Shown here piece by piece: positions 14,523 to 22,016 of a stretch of 33,105 nt of DNA. Source of the DNA: Chloroflexota bacterium (GTDB lineage Bacteria > Chloroflexota > Anaerolineae > Anaerolineales > Anaerolineaceae); the NCBI GenBank assembly GCA_021848775.1, contig JAJZTR010000006.1, forward strand, positions 1 to 33,105, read 5' to 3'. The position numbers and the translations under genes were made by a program. Every line of letters begins with the position of its first letter. Position 1 is the first letter of the stretch. The notes under the pieces are model-generated. The model saw only the letters and a list, made by a program, of their open reading frames with translations. It was not told where the DNA came from and searched no databases.

Positions 14523-15764
14523 ATGGACATGGACAAATCAACTTCCCGTTTAACCTGGCGCATGCCTTCCTGGCTGCTCTCGTTATTTCCGCTGGTTCTT
14601 CTGGGGCTGCTGGCATGGGTCTTCAGCCTGACCAACCCCCTGGGGTTGTTCACCGCCAATGTGCCGCCCATCGAGCAGATATCGGTCGAGCGGGTGCTGG
14701 TCACACAGGACGGATTCGATCTGCAGCTGCTTAACTCCGGTCCGGAACCGGTAAAAATATCCCAGGTGATGGTGGACGATGCTTACTGGCAATTTACTCA
14801 GGATCCTCCCGGTTCGCTGCCGCGGCTGGGGCGCGCCACCTTATCCATCCCCTATCAGTGGGTCGAAAACGACTTGTACAACATTCGCTTGATTTCCTCG
14901 ACGGGATTGACCTTCGATGCCCAGGTACCCATCGCCACCCAGACGCCTGTTCCGGGCGGGCGGGAATTCCTAGCCTACGGTCTGCTGGGCGTCTACATCG
15001 GTATCATCCCGGTGGGCATTGGCCTGCTGTGGTACCCTGCCATGAGGCGCATGGACCAGCGCTGGCTTGGCGCCATCCTGGCGCTGACGGTCGGACTGCT
15101 GGTTTTCCTGCTGGTTGATACGCTGCTGGAGGTAATCGAAATCGGATCGACCCTGCCGGGCGTGTTCCAGGGTGTGCCGCTGGCATTGTTCGCGGCGCTC
15201 ATTTCCTGGCTGGGAATCGTAGCTCTGAGCTCGCTGCGTAAAAAAGGCAGTTCGCAGGCAAAAGCGCGGAGCCGATTTTCACTGGCATTCCTCATCGCCG
15301 CCAGCATTGGGCTGCATAACCTGGGCGAGGGGCTGTCGGTAGGAGCGGCTTTTTCCCTTGGCGAAGCAGCGCTCGGCACCTTCCTGGTAGTCGGGTTCAT
15401 CCTGCACAATGTCACCGAAGGCATTGGCATCGCGGCCCCGCTGCTGCCTGCCAACACATCCGAGGCAGATAACACAGAGCGGTCAACCCCAGGTCTGGGT
15501 TCCTTTCTTTTGCTGCTGCTGGTTTCAGGCGGGCCGGCCATTTTGGGAGCCTGGCTGGGCGGTTTTGCCTATTCGCCGGTGCTAAGCACGCTTTTTCTTG
15601 GCATCGGCTTAGGCGCCATCTGGCAGGTGATTGTGGAAGTCGTCGGGCTGCTGCGTCGTTCAGCTGCCGCCGCGAAGTCATCCTGGGTGAACGCGCTCAA
15701 CCTGGGCGGGTTTACAAGCGGGATTGCCATTATGTATCTGACGGCGTTCCTGGTCAAATTCTAG
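14523..15764 (+). CDS. ZIP-family metal transporter with an extracytoplasmic N-terminal domain
   Basis: Membrane transporter of 413 residues, probably importing Fe2+, Mn2+ or Zn2+. One N-terminal helix (about 15-35) is followed by ~110 residues without membrane segments (about 40-145), a beta-rich outer domain uncommon in bacterial ZIPs. The ZIP core begins near 148. The binding helices are GLHNLGEGLSVG (H265, E269) and ILHNVTEGIGIAAPL (H295, E299), the paired H-x3-E metal sites of the family. The cytosolic loop between them and the N-terminal core is short and not His-rich. An AGGAG overlaps the stop of the oxidase gene 7 bases upstream, so translation is coupled to it. The outer domain could accept metal from the oxidase; this is inference. 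Confidence 0.88.
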   Translation: MDMDKSTSRLTWRMPSWLLSLFPLVLLGLLAWVFSLTNPLGLFTANVPPIEQISVERVLVTQDGFDLQLLNSGPEPVKISQVMVDDAYWQFTQDPPGSLPRLGRATLSIPYQWVENDLYNIRLISSTGLTFDAQVPIATQTPVPGGREFLAYGLLGVYIGIIPVGIGLLWYPAMRRMDQRWLGAILALTVGLLVFLLVDTLLEVIEIGSTLPGVFQGVPLALFAALISWLGIVALSSLRKKGSSQAKARSRFSLAFLIAASIGLHNLGEGLSVGAAFSLGEAALGTFLVVGFILHNVTEGIGIAAPLLPANTSEADNTERSTPGLGSFLLLLLVSGGPAILGAWLGGFAYSPVLSTLFLGIGLGAIWQVIVEVVGLLRRSAAAAKSSWVNALNLGGFTSGIAIMYLTAFLVKF

Positions 15765-15794
15765 CCTGCGAAGGATTCTGCGCCTCGGCGTATG

Positions 15795-16526
15795 CTACTT
15801 ATCCAGCTCATACAACGAGATATGCCGCTGGCTGGCGGCGCCGAACGCCGACTGCTCCCAGCCGCCCCAGCGGTGGCGCAGCCGCAGTCCAGCCAGCCGG
15901 GCCATCAAATCCATTTCCGCCGGCCAGATGTACCGCAGTCGAACCGGGAAAATCTCTACGCCTTGCGCGCTCAGGTGAACATGCTGCGCGGTGATCAGCT
16001 GCCGGGGGATGTCCACCTGGCTGGCATCCAGAAATAGATTGTCGTTGTCCATGCTGTTCACCCGCAAGACCTGTCCGGCGCTGAAACGCTTGAGGTCCGG
16101 CACGAAGGCCTCGACCACGAATACACCTTCCGGCGTCAAGTGACGGGCAGCGTTCTCAAAACAGTGTAATTGCTGTTCCTGCGTAAGCGGGGCAAAAATC
16201 GTGTTGAACACAATATAGACCAGTGAAAATTTGCCCTGCGCTTCAAGCGTTGTAAAATCGCCCTCCAGCACTTGAATCCGGTCGCCGCCGGGCTTGGCTT
16301 TCAGCTTCTCGATCATCGCCGGTGAGGCGTCGATGCCGTGCACCTCAACCCCCATCGCCTGCAGGGGTAATGCAATGCGGCCGGTGCCAATGCCAAACTC
16401 CAGCGCCCGCCCCCCCTGTGCCATTTGAGCCAGGCGGTGAATAGCTATTTCTTCGTAGCCCGAGTACAAATCATCATATACCGCAGCGATTCTTTCGCCA
16501 TAGGTTTCAGCTGAATAAGATTCCAT
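15795..16526 (-). CDS. Class I SAM-dependent methyltransferase
   Basis: Rossmann-fold methyltransferase of 243 residues, unrelated in detail to the one at 12120. The opening AETYGERIAAVYDDLY is typical of a widespread group of small-molecule methyltransferases. Motif I is ALEFGIGTGRIALPL (about 41-55), motif II acidic residue is in VHGIDAS, then VLEGDFT and LTPEGVFVVEAF. The C-terminal part (HVHLSAQGVEIFPVRLRYIWPAEMDLMARLAGLRLRHRWGGW) is also usual for this group. GAGGGAGAG precedes the ATG. It is convergent with the ZIP gene, separated by 30 bases with no obvious terminator. The substrate is unknown. Confidence 0.9.
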   Translation of the reverse strand: MESYSAETYGERIAAVYDDLYSGYEEIAIHRLAQMAQGGRALEFGIGTGRIALPLQAMGVEVHGIDASPAMIEKLKAKPGGDRIQVLEGDFTTLEAQGKFSLVYIVFNTIFAPLTQEQQLHCFENAARHLTPEGVFVVEAFVPDLKRFSAGQVLRVNSMDNDNLFLDASQVDIPRQLITAQHVHLSAQGVEIFPVRLRYIWPAEMDLMARLAGLRLRHRWGGWEQSAFGAASQRHISLYELDK

Positions 16527-16680
16527 ATCACTCTCCCTCTGCGGCTGTTCACTGGCGATTCTTAGAACTTTTCTCTATTGGTAAAATAATTGTACCTTTT
16601 TTAAAACTTAGGTGTTATTATCATTAAACTGGTGTCTGCGAGGCTGACCATTTTTTTGTTTTATGCATGGGGAGGATCTT

Positions 16681-16851
16681 ATGAAACTCAGTGCTCCAAA
16701 AGTTGTCGTCTGGTGGGTCGCCGTAATCCTTGGATTATTGGGGCTGCTTGGCAGCCTTGGCGTTATCGCCGCCCTGTCCGGTTTTGCCTTCTGGCTGGTT
16801 TTTGTTGCTTTTGTTTTGTTGGTGTTAGGCACATTCTTCAAAGATCTCTAG
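16681..16851 (+). CDS. Small two-helix membrane protein, 56 residues
   Basis: Short hydrophobic protein with two membrane segments, about WWVAVILGLLGLLGSLGVIAAL and FAFWLVFVAFVLLVLGTFF, joined by a tight turn and ending in KDL. The start at 16681 is chosen over 16663 because GGAGG lies 5 bases upstream. A strong intrinsic terminator follows about 70 bases after the stop, so it appears to be a single-gene transcript. I do not recognise a function. Confidence 0.75.
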   Translation: MKLSAPKVVVWWVAVILGLLGLLGSLGVIAALSGFAFWLVFVAFVLLVLGTFFKDL

Positions 16852-16923
16852 ATTCAAAAAAGTGCGGCAGGTATATTGAACAGCCTCGCACACCAAAGTT
16901 TCGGCCTGCGCACTTCAACCACC

Positions 16924-16951
16924 TCCCCCTTAAATCAAGGGGGATTTTTTT
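16924..16951 (+). terminator. Intrinsic terminator after the 56-residue membrane protein gene
   Basis: TCCCCCTT (16924-16931) pairs exactly with AAGGGGGA (16937-16944) around AAATC, followed by seven T. This is the clearest rho-independent terminator in the window. It abuts the stop of the convergent lipoprotein gene. Confidence 0.9.
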
Positions 16952-17672
16952 ATTCCCACAAAAATTCGAGCGGCTCAGTCTGGGGCAGAGTGACGCTCTC
17001 CAATTCAGGCGAGATCGAACCGCAGATGTTGTTGAGGCAGTTGCAGTCTTTGTCCATGCGGTTACTGGTGCAGGCAATGGCGGTGTAGCTGACGTACCAC
17101 TTGCCGGTCAGCCCCGATGGGAGATAGGCGTAGAACACTCCAGTCAGGTCGGTCATGGCATCGGTGCGGAAGGCGGTGCTGCTGGCACCCTGGATCATGA
17201 ATTGAATGCCACTGATGGGCTCCCCGGCGCCATCCACCACGCTGCCCGTGATGAGCTGGGCATCTTCCGGTTCACGCACGGGGGCCAGCTGCAGGTCAAT
17301 GTCAGAGGTGATGAGCTGGGCGAAGATCCAGCCGGTTGTGTCATCTTCTAATTCGACGTAAATCCATTCGCCGCCGGGCGATTTGCCCAACACCTGGAAA
17401 GGTGTATCTTTTTCCAGCATGGTCAAAACGGTAAAGAGATAGCCGGGATTGGAACGCAGATTCAGGTAGTCGGTGAGGGCCTTGGCCTCGAACGGCTGAA
17501 AAGGCGTTGCAGTGGGCATGGGGGTGGCGGTGGGCTCCGGCAGGGGTGTCCAGGTAGGCGGCAGCGGAGAGGGCGTCTCCGGGATGGGCGTAGCCGCCGG
17601 TGTGGCCGGGGTTGTGCAAGCCGCCAGCAGGATTAGGATGCACAGGCAAAGCAGTCTGGATAGCTTCTTCAT
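16950..17672 (-). CDS. SH3b-domain lipoprotein with Pro/Thr linker and C-terminal carboxypeptidase-regulatory-like domain
   Basis: Surface lipoprotein of about 240 residues. The start at 17672 is chosen because GGAGGG lies just upstream and it begins a signal sequence MKKLSRLLCLCILILLAAC with the lipobox LAAC (Cys19). The track ORF is 54 codons too long. A Pro/Thr-rich linker (about 20-55) leads to a bacterial SH3 domain (DYLNLRSNPGYLFTVLTMLEKDTPFQVLGKSPGGEWIYVEL...GWIFAQLI), commonly a wall-binding module. The last ~90 residues begin ITGSVVDGAGEPISGIQFMIQG, like carboxypeptidase-regulatory domains, and contain five Cys (CTSNRMDKDCNCLNNICG), perhaps disulfide-bonded. It is divergent from the LCP gene. 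Confidence 0.85.
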   Translation of the reverse strand: MKKLSRLLCLCILILLAACTTPATPAATPIPETPSPLPPTWTPLPEPTATPMPTATPFQPFEAKALTDYLNLRSNPGYLFTVLTMLEKDTPFQVLGKSPGGEWIYVELEDDTTGWIFAQLITSDIDLQLAPVREPEDAQLITGSVVDGAGEPISGIQFMIQGASSTAFRTDAMTDLTGVFYAYLPSGLTGKWYVSYTAIACTSNRMDKDCNCLNNICGSISPELESVTLPQTEPLEFLWE

Positions 17673-18006
17673 TTGACCCTCCTCACTCAAAACAGCACTA
17701 TATTCATTATATACATCTGTGCAAGGGGGAAAAGAGGAGAGTGCACACCCATCAGGTTGGAGTCCGGGATTGAACAATTTTGGATTTCGGACTGCGAAGC
17801 CTGCTTTGATCTGGCATCCGTTGAACATCCTCAATCTGACTCTCGACTCCTCGAGGCGGGCGAAAATTAATTACCCCAACCTGACCCAATAATTTGGGGG
17901 ATAGGGGAGATAAATCAGCGGCACAAGACGACTAGAGTCCCCTCCTATTTTTAATTCATCCCAACCCCCGCAACCTGCTATAATCCTAGTCAGGGATTAA
18001 TCCGTG
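17673..18006. other. Divergent intergenic region between the SH3b lipoprotein and LCP genes
   Basis: This 334-base region has no convincing gene; the track ORFs here are upstream extensions or shadows. It holds the ribosome binding site of the lipoprotein gene at its left end and the extended -10 promoter of the LCP gene at 17976-17984. A small hairpin CCCAA-TAAT-TTGGG lies at 17885-17898. No clear minus-strand promoter was identified. Confidence 0.55.
17976..17984 (+). promoter_or_regulatory. Extended -10 promoter element for the LCP-family gene
   Basis: TGC followed directly by a perfect TATAAT. No good -35 is present, as is usual with an extended -10. The expected start is near 17991, giving a leader of about 16 bases with AGGGA. 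Confidence 0.55.
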
Positions 18007-19245
18007 ATGCCTGCCTCTCCAGTTTTCGCAAAATACGCCTGGAGTTCGATCTTTGTCCTGCTCGTCGCAGCCGGGCTGATTCTGGCAGCCTGTGCGCCGC
18101 CCACGCCGCAGCCTACGGCTGCCCCCACAGTCACACCCTCGGCTACCTCCAGCCTGCCGCAGACCCCCAGCCCCACCGCAATGCGCACCATGCGCAGCGT
18201 CTTTCCCACCGCGCAAATGACCCCCTTCCGCCCGACCCAGCCGCCGCTGGCCGGTATTCAACAGCCGGAAGAGGTGCGTTCGCTGCTGCTGATCGGCACC
18301 GACAGCATGTCGCCCTTCCCGGGACGCAGCGATGCCATCATCCTGGTGTTTTACCATCCCCGGCTGGGGCGCGCCAGCTTTCTTTCCATTCCCCCGGATA
18401 CCTTCCTGTACATCCCCGGCTATACCATGCAGCGGCTGAACACCGCCTACGCTGTGGGCGGATTCGACATGGTCGCGGATGCGCTGGAATACAATTTCGG
18501 GGTGCGCCCGGACGACTATGCCGTGGCGCAACTGGATGATTTTGTGTACTTTATCGACGACATCGGCGGCCTGGAAGTGACGGTGGTCGAGCGCATGCCT
18601 TCCATCTGTTCGGACATTCAACCGGGGCGCAACCTGCTGACCGGCGACCAGGTGATGTGCTACCTGCGCTACCGCGACGAAATGAACGAACTTAAGCGCA
18701 ATTTACGCCAGCAGGAAGTGTTTCGGCTGGTGCTGCAGCGCATGATTCACGGCGGCACCCTGGCGCGGCTGCCGGAATTGTACAGGGTGTATTCCAACAG
18801 CGTCGAATCCAGCCTCAAGCTGCCCGAGCTGATCCGTCTCATCCCCTTCATGCTGCGCCTGGGCGATGCCAACCACCTGGGCTACTTTCAGGTGAAGGCG
18901 CCAGCCCTGGTCACCTGGCAGATCCCGGACGGGTTAAAACCAAGAGTATTTCTGCTGGAACAGGGACCGCTGGCACGGCAGGTGCAGGCCGCCATCGATT
19001 TTGTGCAGGTGCCTGTCCCCAACAGCGAGTTGATTATCACCCTGGAATACGAATTGACCATCTCGCCCACGCCCACCAACACCCGCACCGCCTCAGCCAC
19101 CCCGACCGTCACCGAAACCGGCACTGCTTCCGTCACCCCCACCGTGACCCCGACCCCGACCATCACCCAGACCGGAACCCGGACTGTAACCGGCACTGTT
19201 ACCATTGTAAACACGTCTACCGTCACCCCGTCACCGACGCCTTAA
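18007..19245 (+). CDS. LytR-CpsA-Psr (LCP) family lipoprotein, divergent
   Basis: Probable enzyme attaching glycopolymers to peptidoglycan, or a degenerate relative. A signal with lipobox LAAC (Cys29) and a Pro/Thr linker precede the LCP domain (about 90-280). Family marks are GRSDAIILVFYHP, SIPPDTFLYIPGY, RLNTAYAVGG, DDIGGLEVTV, and YLRYRDEMNELKRNLRQQEV. The usual SIPRDT Arg, which contacts the lipid pyrophosphate, is Pro here. The C-terminal ~60 residues are a Thr/Pro/Ser-rich repeat (TPTVTPTPTITQTGT). Start codons GTG 18004 and ATG 18007 are adjacent; ATG is chosen. An intrinsic terminator follows. Lipid anchoring with a Thr-rich tail is unusual compared with the membrane-helix-anchored LCP enzymes of Firmicutes. 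Confidence 0.87.
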   Translation: MPASPVFAKYAWSSIFVLLVAAGLILAACAPPTPQPTAAPTVTPSATSSLPQTPSPTAMRTMRSVFPTAQMTPFRPTQPPLAGIQQPEEVRSLLLIGTDSMSPFPGRSDAIILVFYHPRLGRASFLSIPPDTFLYIPGYTMQRLNTAYAVGGFDMVADALEYNFGVRPDDYAVAQLDDFVYFIDDIGGLEVTVVERMPSICSDIQPGRNLLTGDQVMCYLRYRDEMNELKRNLRQQEVFRLVLQRMIHGGTLARLPELYRVYSNSVESSLKLPELIRLIPFMLRLGDANHLGYFQVKAPALVTWQIPDGLKPRVFLLEQGPLARQVQAAIDFVQVPVPNSELIITLEYELTISPTPTNTRTASATPTVTETGTASVTPTVTPTPTITQTGTRTVTGTVTIVNTSTVTPSPTP

Positions 19246-19247
19246 TC

Positions 19248-19288
19248 AAGGGGTGCGGCTTCCATAGTGCGCCCATCCTTATTTTTTT
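19248..19288 (+). terminator. Intrinsic terminator after the LCP gene
   Basis: An imperfect stem (AAGG, GG, GCG paired with CGC, CC, CCTT, with small bulges) is followed by A and a run of seven T (19282-19288). It begins 2 bases after the stop codon. Confidence 0.6.
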
Positions 19289-19334
19289 CAAAGAACCTGC
19301 AGCCTTTCCCCCCGTAGCAATTGACTTCCAAATA

Positions 19335-19343
19335 TGCTACACT
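19335..19343 (+). promoter_or_regulatory. Extended -10 element for the lytic-transglycosylase-like gene
   Basis: TGC followed by TACACT. A TTGACT at 19321 is too close (11 bases) to be its -35, although it lies 17 bases from the weaker TATCGG. The position is plausible for a leader of about 50 bases. Confidence 0.4.
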
Positions 19344-19401
19344 TATCGGACGCTGAATTGCAGCGGTGTATTCGGCACGCATCCTGTATCTATGGTAGAG
19401 A

Positions 19402-21261
19402 ATGACCGGACTGAAGCGCTTATTGGCCAGGGGGTTTCTGATTTTGACTGTAGGGGGGCTGCTTGCCTCCGCTGCACTACAGTCTATGCCAGTTCGCGCG
19501 CAACAGGAAACGCCGGAAGCGCCGCAAGCGCCTAAGAGATTGACCACGCTGAAGGTCGAGTACACTGCCAGCGAGTGGTGGTTGGTGCGCTGGAAAGGCG
19601 ATGAGATCACCTGCCGTTTCATCGTCGATCACACCGGGCTGCCCATTGGCGACGAGATTCAGACCTGGTGCGGTGATGTTCTCTATGCCGAATGGAACCG
19701 GACCCAACCCTGCACGCTCAGTACGCCCGGGCAGACCACCCAGACCTGCCCCGGTATGTACTTGCATTTTTTCGAAAGCAAACCAGCGGTGAAGGAAGTC
19801 GAGGTGGAATTACCCCTGCCCAGCGTGTGGATCTCGCTGGTGGGCTGCACAGCCGAACCACCCGGCAACCGCTGCGTCGGTTCGCCCAATCTGCTGTTGA
19901 CCGGCGAGGAACCGCTGCCCAATGAAGTGATTATCAGCATTCAGGGTGTTTTCCAGGGCGAGCCGTTTATCTGCAGCGGCAATCCCTGCACCTTACCGCT
20001 CAAACCGACCGGGTCGCAGGGTGGTGTTTTGGAATTCTGGGCGGATTCAAGTTTTGGTGATTCCAGCCCGCGCTACGAAGCTCAGATACGTGTGCTGCCG
20101 CGCGGCGATTTCATGTCGCCTGAAGGCGGATCGAGCGACCCGCCGCTGTACTACATCGATGTCATCAGCGACCAGTGGCGCGGCGGTCCGCTGGCTTCCT
20201 GTTCCGACACCTGGCAGTCTTTCCCCGAAATTGGCGGACCGGAACCCTGGCTGACCACACCGCAGGAAGCGTCTGCGTTGTACACCGAGGTGTCTTTATA
20301 TTACCTGGCCGCCATGCTCATCACCAATAACCAGGTGGATGCCAGCTCCTGCCCGGACGGCGGACTTGACAGCGCGCTTTCGGCCAATCAATGCGGGCTT
20401 GCGCAGGCGCGTGATGAGGTGATCACCTGGCAGAATCAGTTCGATGAAGAGATTCTGGCTGTCGCCCTCGAGACCGGCATTCCTGCCCAGCTGCTGAAGA
20501 ACGTATTCAGCCGCGAGAGCCAGTTCTGGCCCGGTATGTACGAAAACTACAAGGAAGCCGGGTTGGGTCAACTGACCGACCAGGGCGCTGAGACGGTGCT
20601 GCTCTGGAACCCGGACTTCTTCCAGCAATTTTGCCCGCTCGTGCTGCACCAGACGCGCTGCGACCTTGGATTTGGCAATTTGATCAGCAGCGAGCAAGCC
20701 ATGCTGCAAGGCGCGCTGGTCAAAAAGGTCAATGCTGCCTGCGTGGACTGTGAAGCGGGCATCGACCTGACCCAGGCCGAATTTAGCGTGAAAGTCTTCG
20801 CCGAAACGCTGGCTGCCAACTGCGAACAGGTCGGGCGCATTATCACCAACACCACCAGCCTGGTGCCCGGGCAAACCGCCAGCTACGCCGATCTGTGGCG
20901 CTTCACGCTGGTCAATTACAACGCCGGCGCCGGCTGCCTGACCACCGCCATCAAACGCACCTACCTGGGCGGGGAAGCCCTCGCCTGGCAGAACGTCTCA
21001 TCCCGCTTGGAGGTGGCCTGCCGCGGCGCGCTGGATTATGTCAACGACATCAGCATGGTGAACAGCGGAGTTAAACCGAGCCCAACCTCCTGGGTATTTT
21101 TTGGCACCGGAATGCCGCCCACCGCGCCCATCGCCACGCTGCTGGCGACCCCTCAGCCCACCGCCACACCTGAGCCTGGCCAGCCAACTTCCACACAGAG
21201 TGGCTACCCCTATCCCATCGATACCCCCTACCCGACTCCCACCTTTGGCGGCTACCCCTAA
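19402..21261 (+). CDS. Secreted Cys-rich protein with a lytic-transglycosylase-like (SLT) domain
   Basis: Exported 619-residue protein, probably acting on peptidoglycan. A signal peptide (about 1-34, ending VRAQQ) is followed by ~300 residues of Cys-containing beta-type sequence with no family I recognise. Residues about 350-545 show the SLT pattern: SRESQFWPGM with candidate catalytic Glu372, EAGLGQLTDQGA, and VNYNAGAGC, matching the E-S, G-hG-Q-hT and YNAG motifs. The spacing between the second and third motifs is longer than usual and contains an insert with CVDCEAG. The tail is Pro/Thr-rich and ends in Gly-Tyr-Pro repeats (YPYPIDTPYPTPTFGGYP). The Shine-Dalgarno sequence is weak (GTAGAGA before ATG). 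It lies after the LCP gene but behind a terminator and its own promoter. Confidence 0.78.
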   Translation: MTGLKRLLARGFLILTVGGLLASAALQSMPVRAQQETPEAPQAPKRLTTLKVEYTASEWWLVRWKGDEITCRFIVDHTGLPIGDEIQTWCGDVLYAEWNRTQPCTLSTPGQTTQTCPGMYLHFFESKPAVKEVEVELPLPSVWISLVGCTAEPPGNRCVGSPNLLLTGEEPLPNEVIISIQGVFQGEPFICSGNPCTLPLKPTGSQGGVLEFWADSSFGDSSPRYEAQIRVLPRGDFMSPEGGSSDPPLYYIDVISDQWRGGPLASCSDTWQSFPEIGGPEPWLTTPQEASALYTEVSLYYLAAMLITNNQVDASSCPDGGLDSALSANQCGLAQARDEVITWQNQFDEEILAVALETGIPAQLLKNVFSRESQFWPGMYENYKEAGLGQLTDQGAETVLLWNPDFFQQFCPLVLHQTRCDLGFGNLISSEQAMLQGALVKKVNAACVDCEAGIDLTQAEFSVKVFAETLAANCEQVGRIITNTTSLVPGQTASYADLWRFTLVNYNAGAGCLTTAIKRTYLGGEALAWQNVSSRLEVACRGALDYVNDISMVNSGVKPSPTSWVFFGTGMPPTAPIATLLATPQPTATPEPGQPTSTQSGYPYPIDTPYPTPTFGGYP

Positions 21262-21406
21262 GCCGGAACCTATCCTTTGAGCTGCGCCGGACAGGGGGAA
21301 TGGATCGCGCTGTTTCGCGGGCCGGCCCCCAGCATGGAGCATATCGAAGTGCCGCGGGGACTGATAAATGCATGCATCTGGGTTGGGTTGAGGGTGACCG
21401 CCCGGC

Positions 21407-21434
21407 TTGACTTTCGCCTTCTGCCCGTTATAAT
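21407..21434 (+). promoter_or_regulatory. Sigma-70-like promoter for the four-helix membrane protein
   Basis: TTGACT (21407-21412) and TATAAT (21429-21434) are 16 bases apart. The expected leader is about 75 bases. Confidence 0.7.
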
Positions 21435-21516
21435 TCGCGTGCAAGTCCGTATCCACTAATTCCGGCTGGCAATAACGCCAGGATAACCCATTGACTCATG
21501 TCGTAAGGGAGGAACC

Positions 21517-21999
21517 ATGTCGACCTTCAATCTCATCATCCAAACCCTGCACAACATCGGACGCTGGGGTGTTGTTATTCTCGCCGTAATCGCTATTATC
21601 CGTGCCTTTTCAGGCTGGTTCGGCAAGAAAACATTCACCGCAGCCGATAACAAAGTCGGATTTCTCTACACCATGGCGCTGGATATCCAGGTCCTGCTTG
21701 GATTAATCCTTTACTTCAGCAAGGGCTGGTTCGGCGTCCTGACGACTGACTTTGGCGCTGCCATGAGCTCGAGCGGAACCCGCTTTTTCGCCATCGAACA
21801 TCTGCTTGTCATGATCGCTGCTGTGGCGATCGCGCATATTGGGCGGTCTCAATCACGCAAGGCGGAAAGCGACGTGAAGAAACACAGCCGGGCTGCCCTG
21901 TGGTATTTAATTTCCTTTATCGTGCTGCTGGCATCCATCCCCTGGCCGTTCATGGCTAACGCCCGCCCCTGGCTGCGCCTGTTCGGGATCTCCTTCTAA
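21517..21999 (+). CDS. Four-helix membrane protein, cytochrome-b-like family
   Basis: Membrane protein of 160 residues with four predicted helices. Two His lie in conserved-looking contexts: LHNIGRWGVVIL at the start of helix 1 and FFAIEHLLVMIAAVAIAHIG in helix 3. This pattern recalls small membrane proteins often labelled cytochrome B in Bacteroidetes and Chloroflexota, where the His may bind haem; that is not proven. The segment ASIPWPF near the C-terminus is also typical. GGGAGGAA precedes the ATG and a good promoter lies upstream. It is convergent with the pirin gene, 17 bases away. Confidence 0.78.
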   Translation: MSTFNLIIQTLHNIGRWGVVILAVIAIIRAFSGWFGKKTFTAADNKVGFLYTMALDIQVLLGLILYFSKGWFGVLTTDFGAAMSSSGTRFFAIEHLLVMIAAVAIAHIGRSQSRKAESDVKKHSRAALWYLISFIVLLASIPWPFMANARPWLRLFGISF

Positions 22000-22016
22000 C
22001 CCATTCACGCTCCAGA

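Noticed and set aside
16632-17351. 239-codon plus-strand ORF
   Set aside because: It crosses the small membrane protein gene in another frame, runs through a strong terminator and continues antisense to the SH3b lipoprotein gene.
17986-18621. 211-codon minus-strand ORF opposite the LCP gene
   Set aside because: Antisense shadow of a recognised LCP domain; no motif or ribosome binding site.
20296-20874. 192-codon minus-strand ORF opposite the SLT-like gene
   Set aside because: Antisense shadow; the plus strand carries the SLT motifs.
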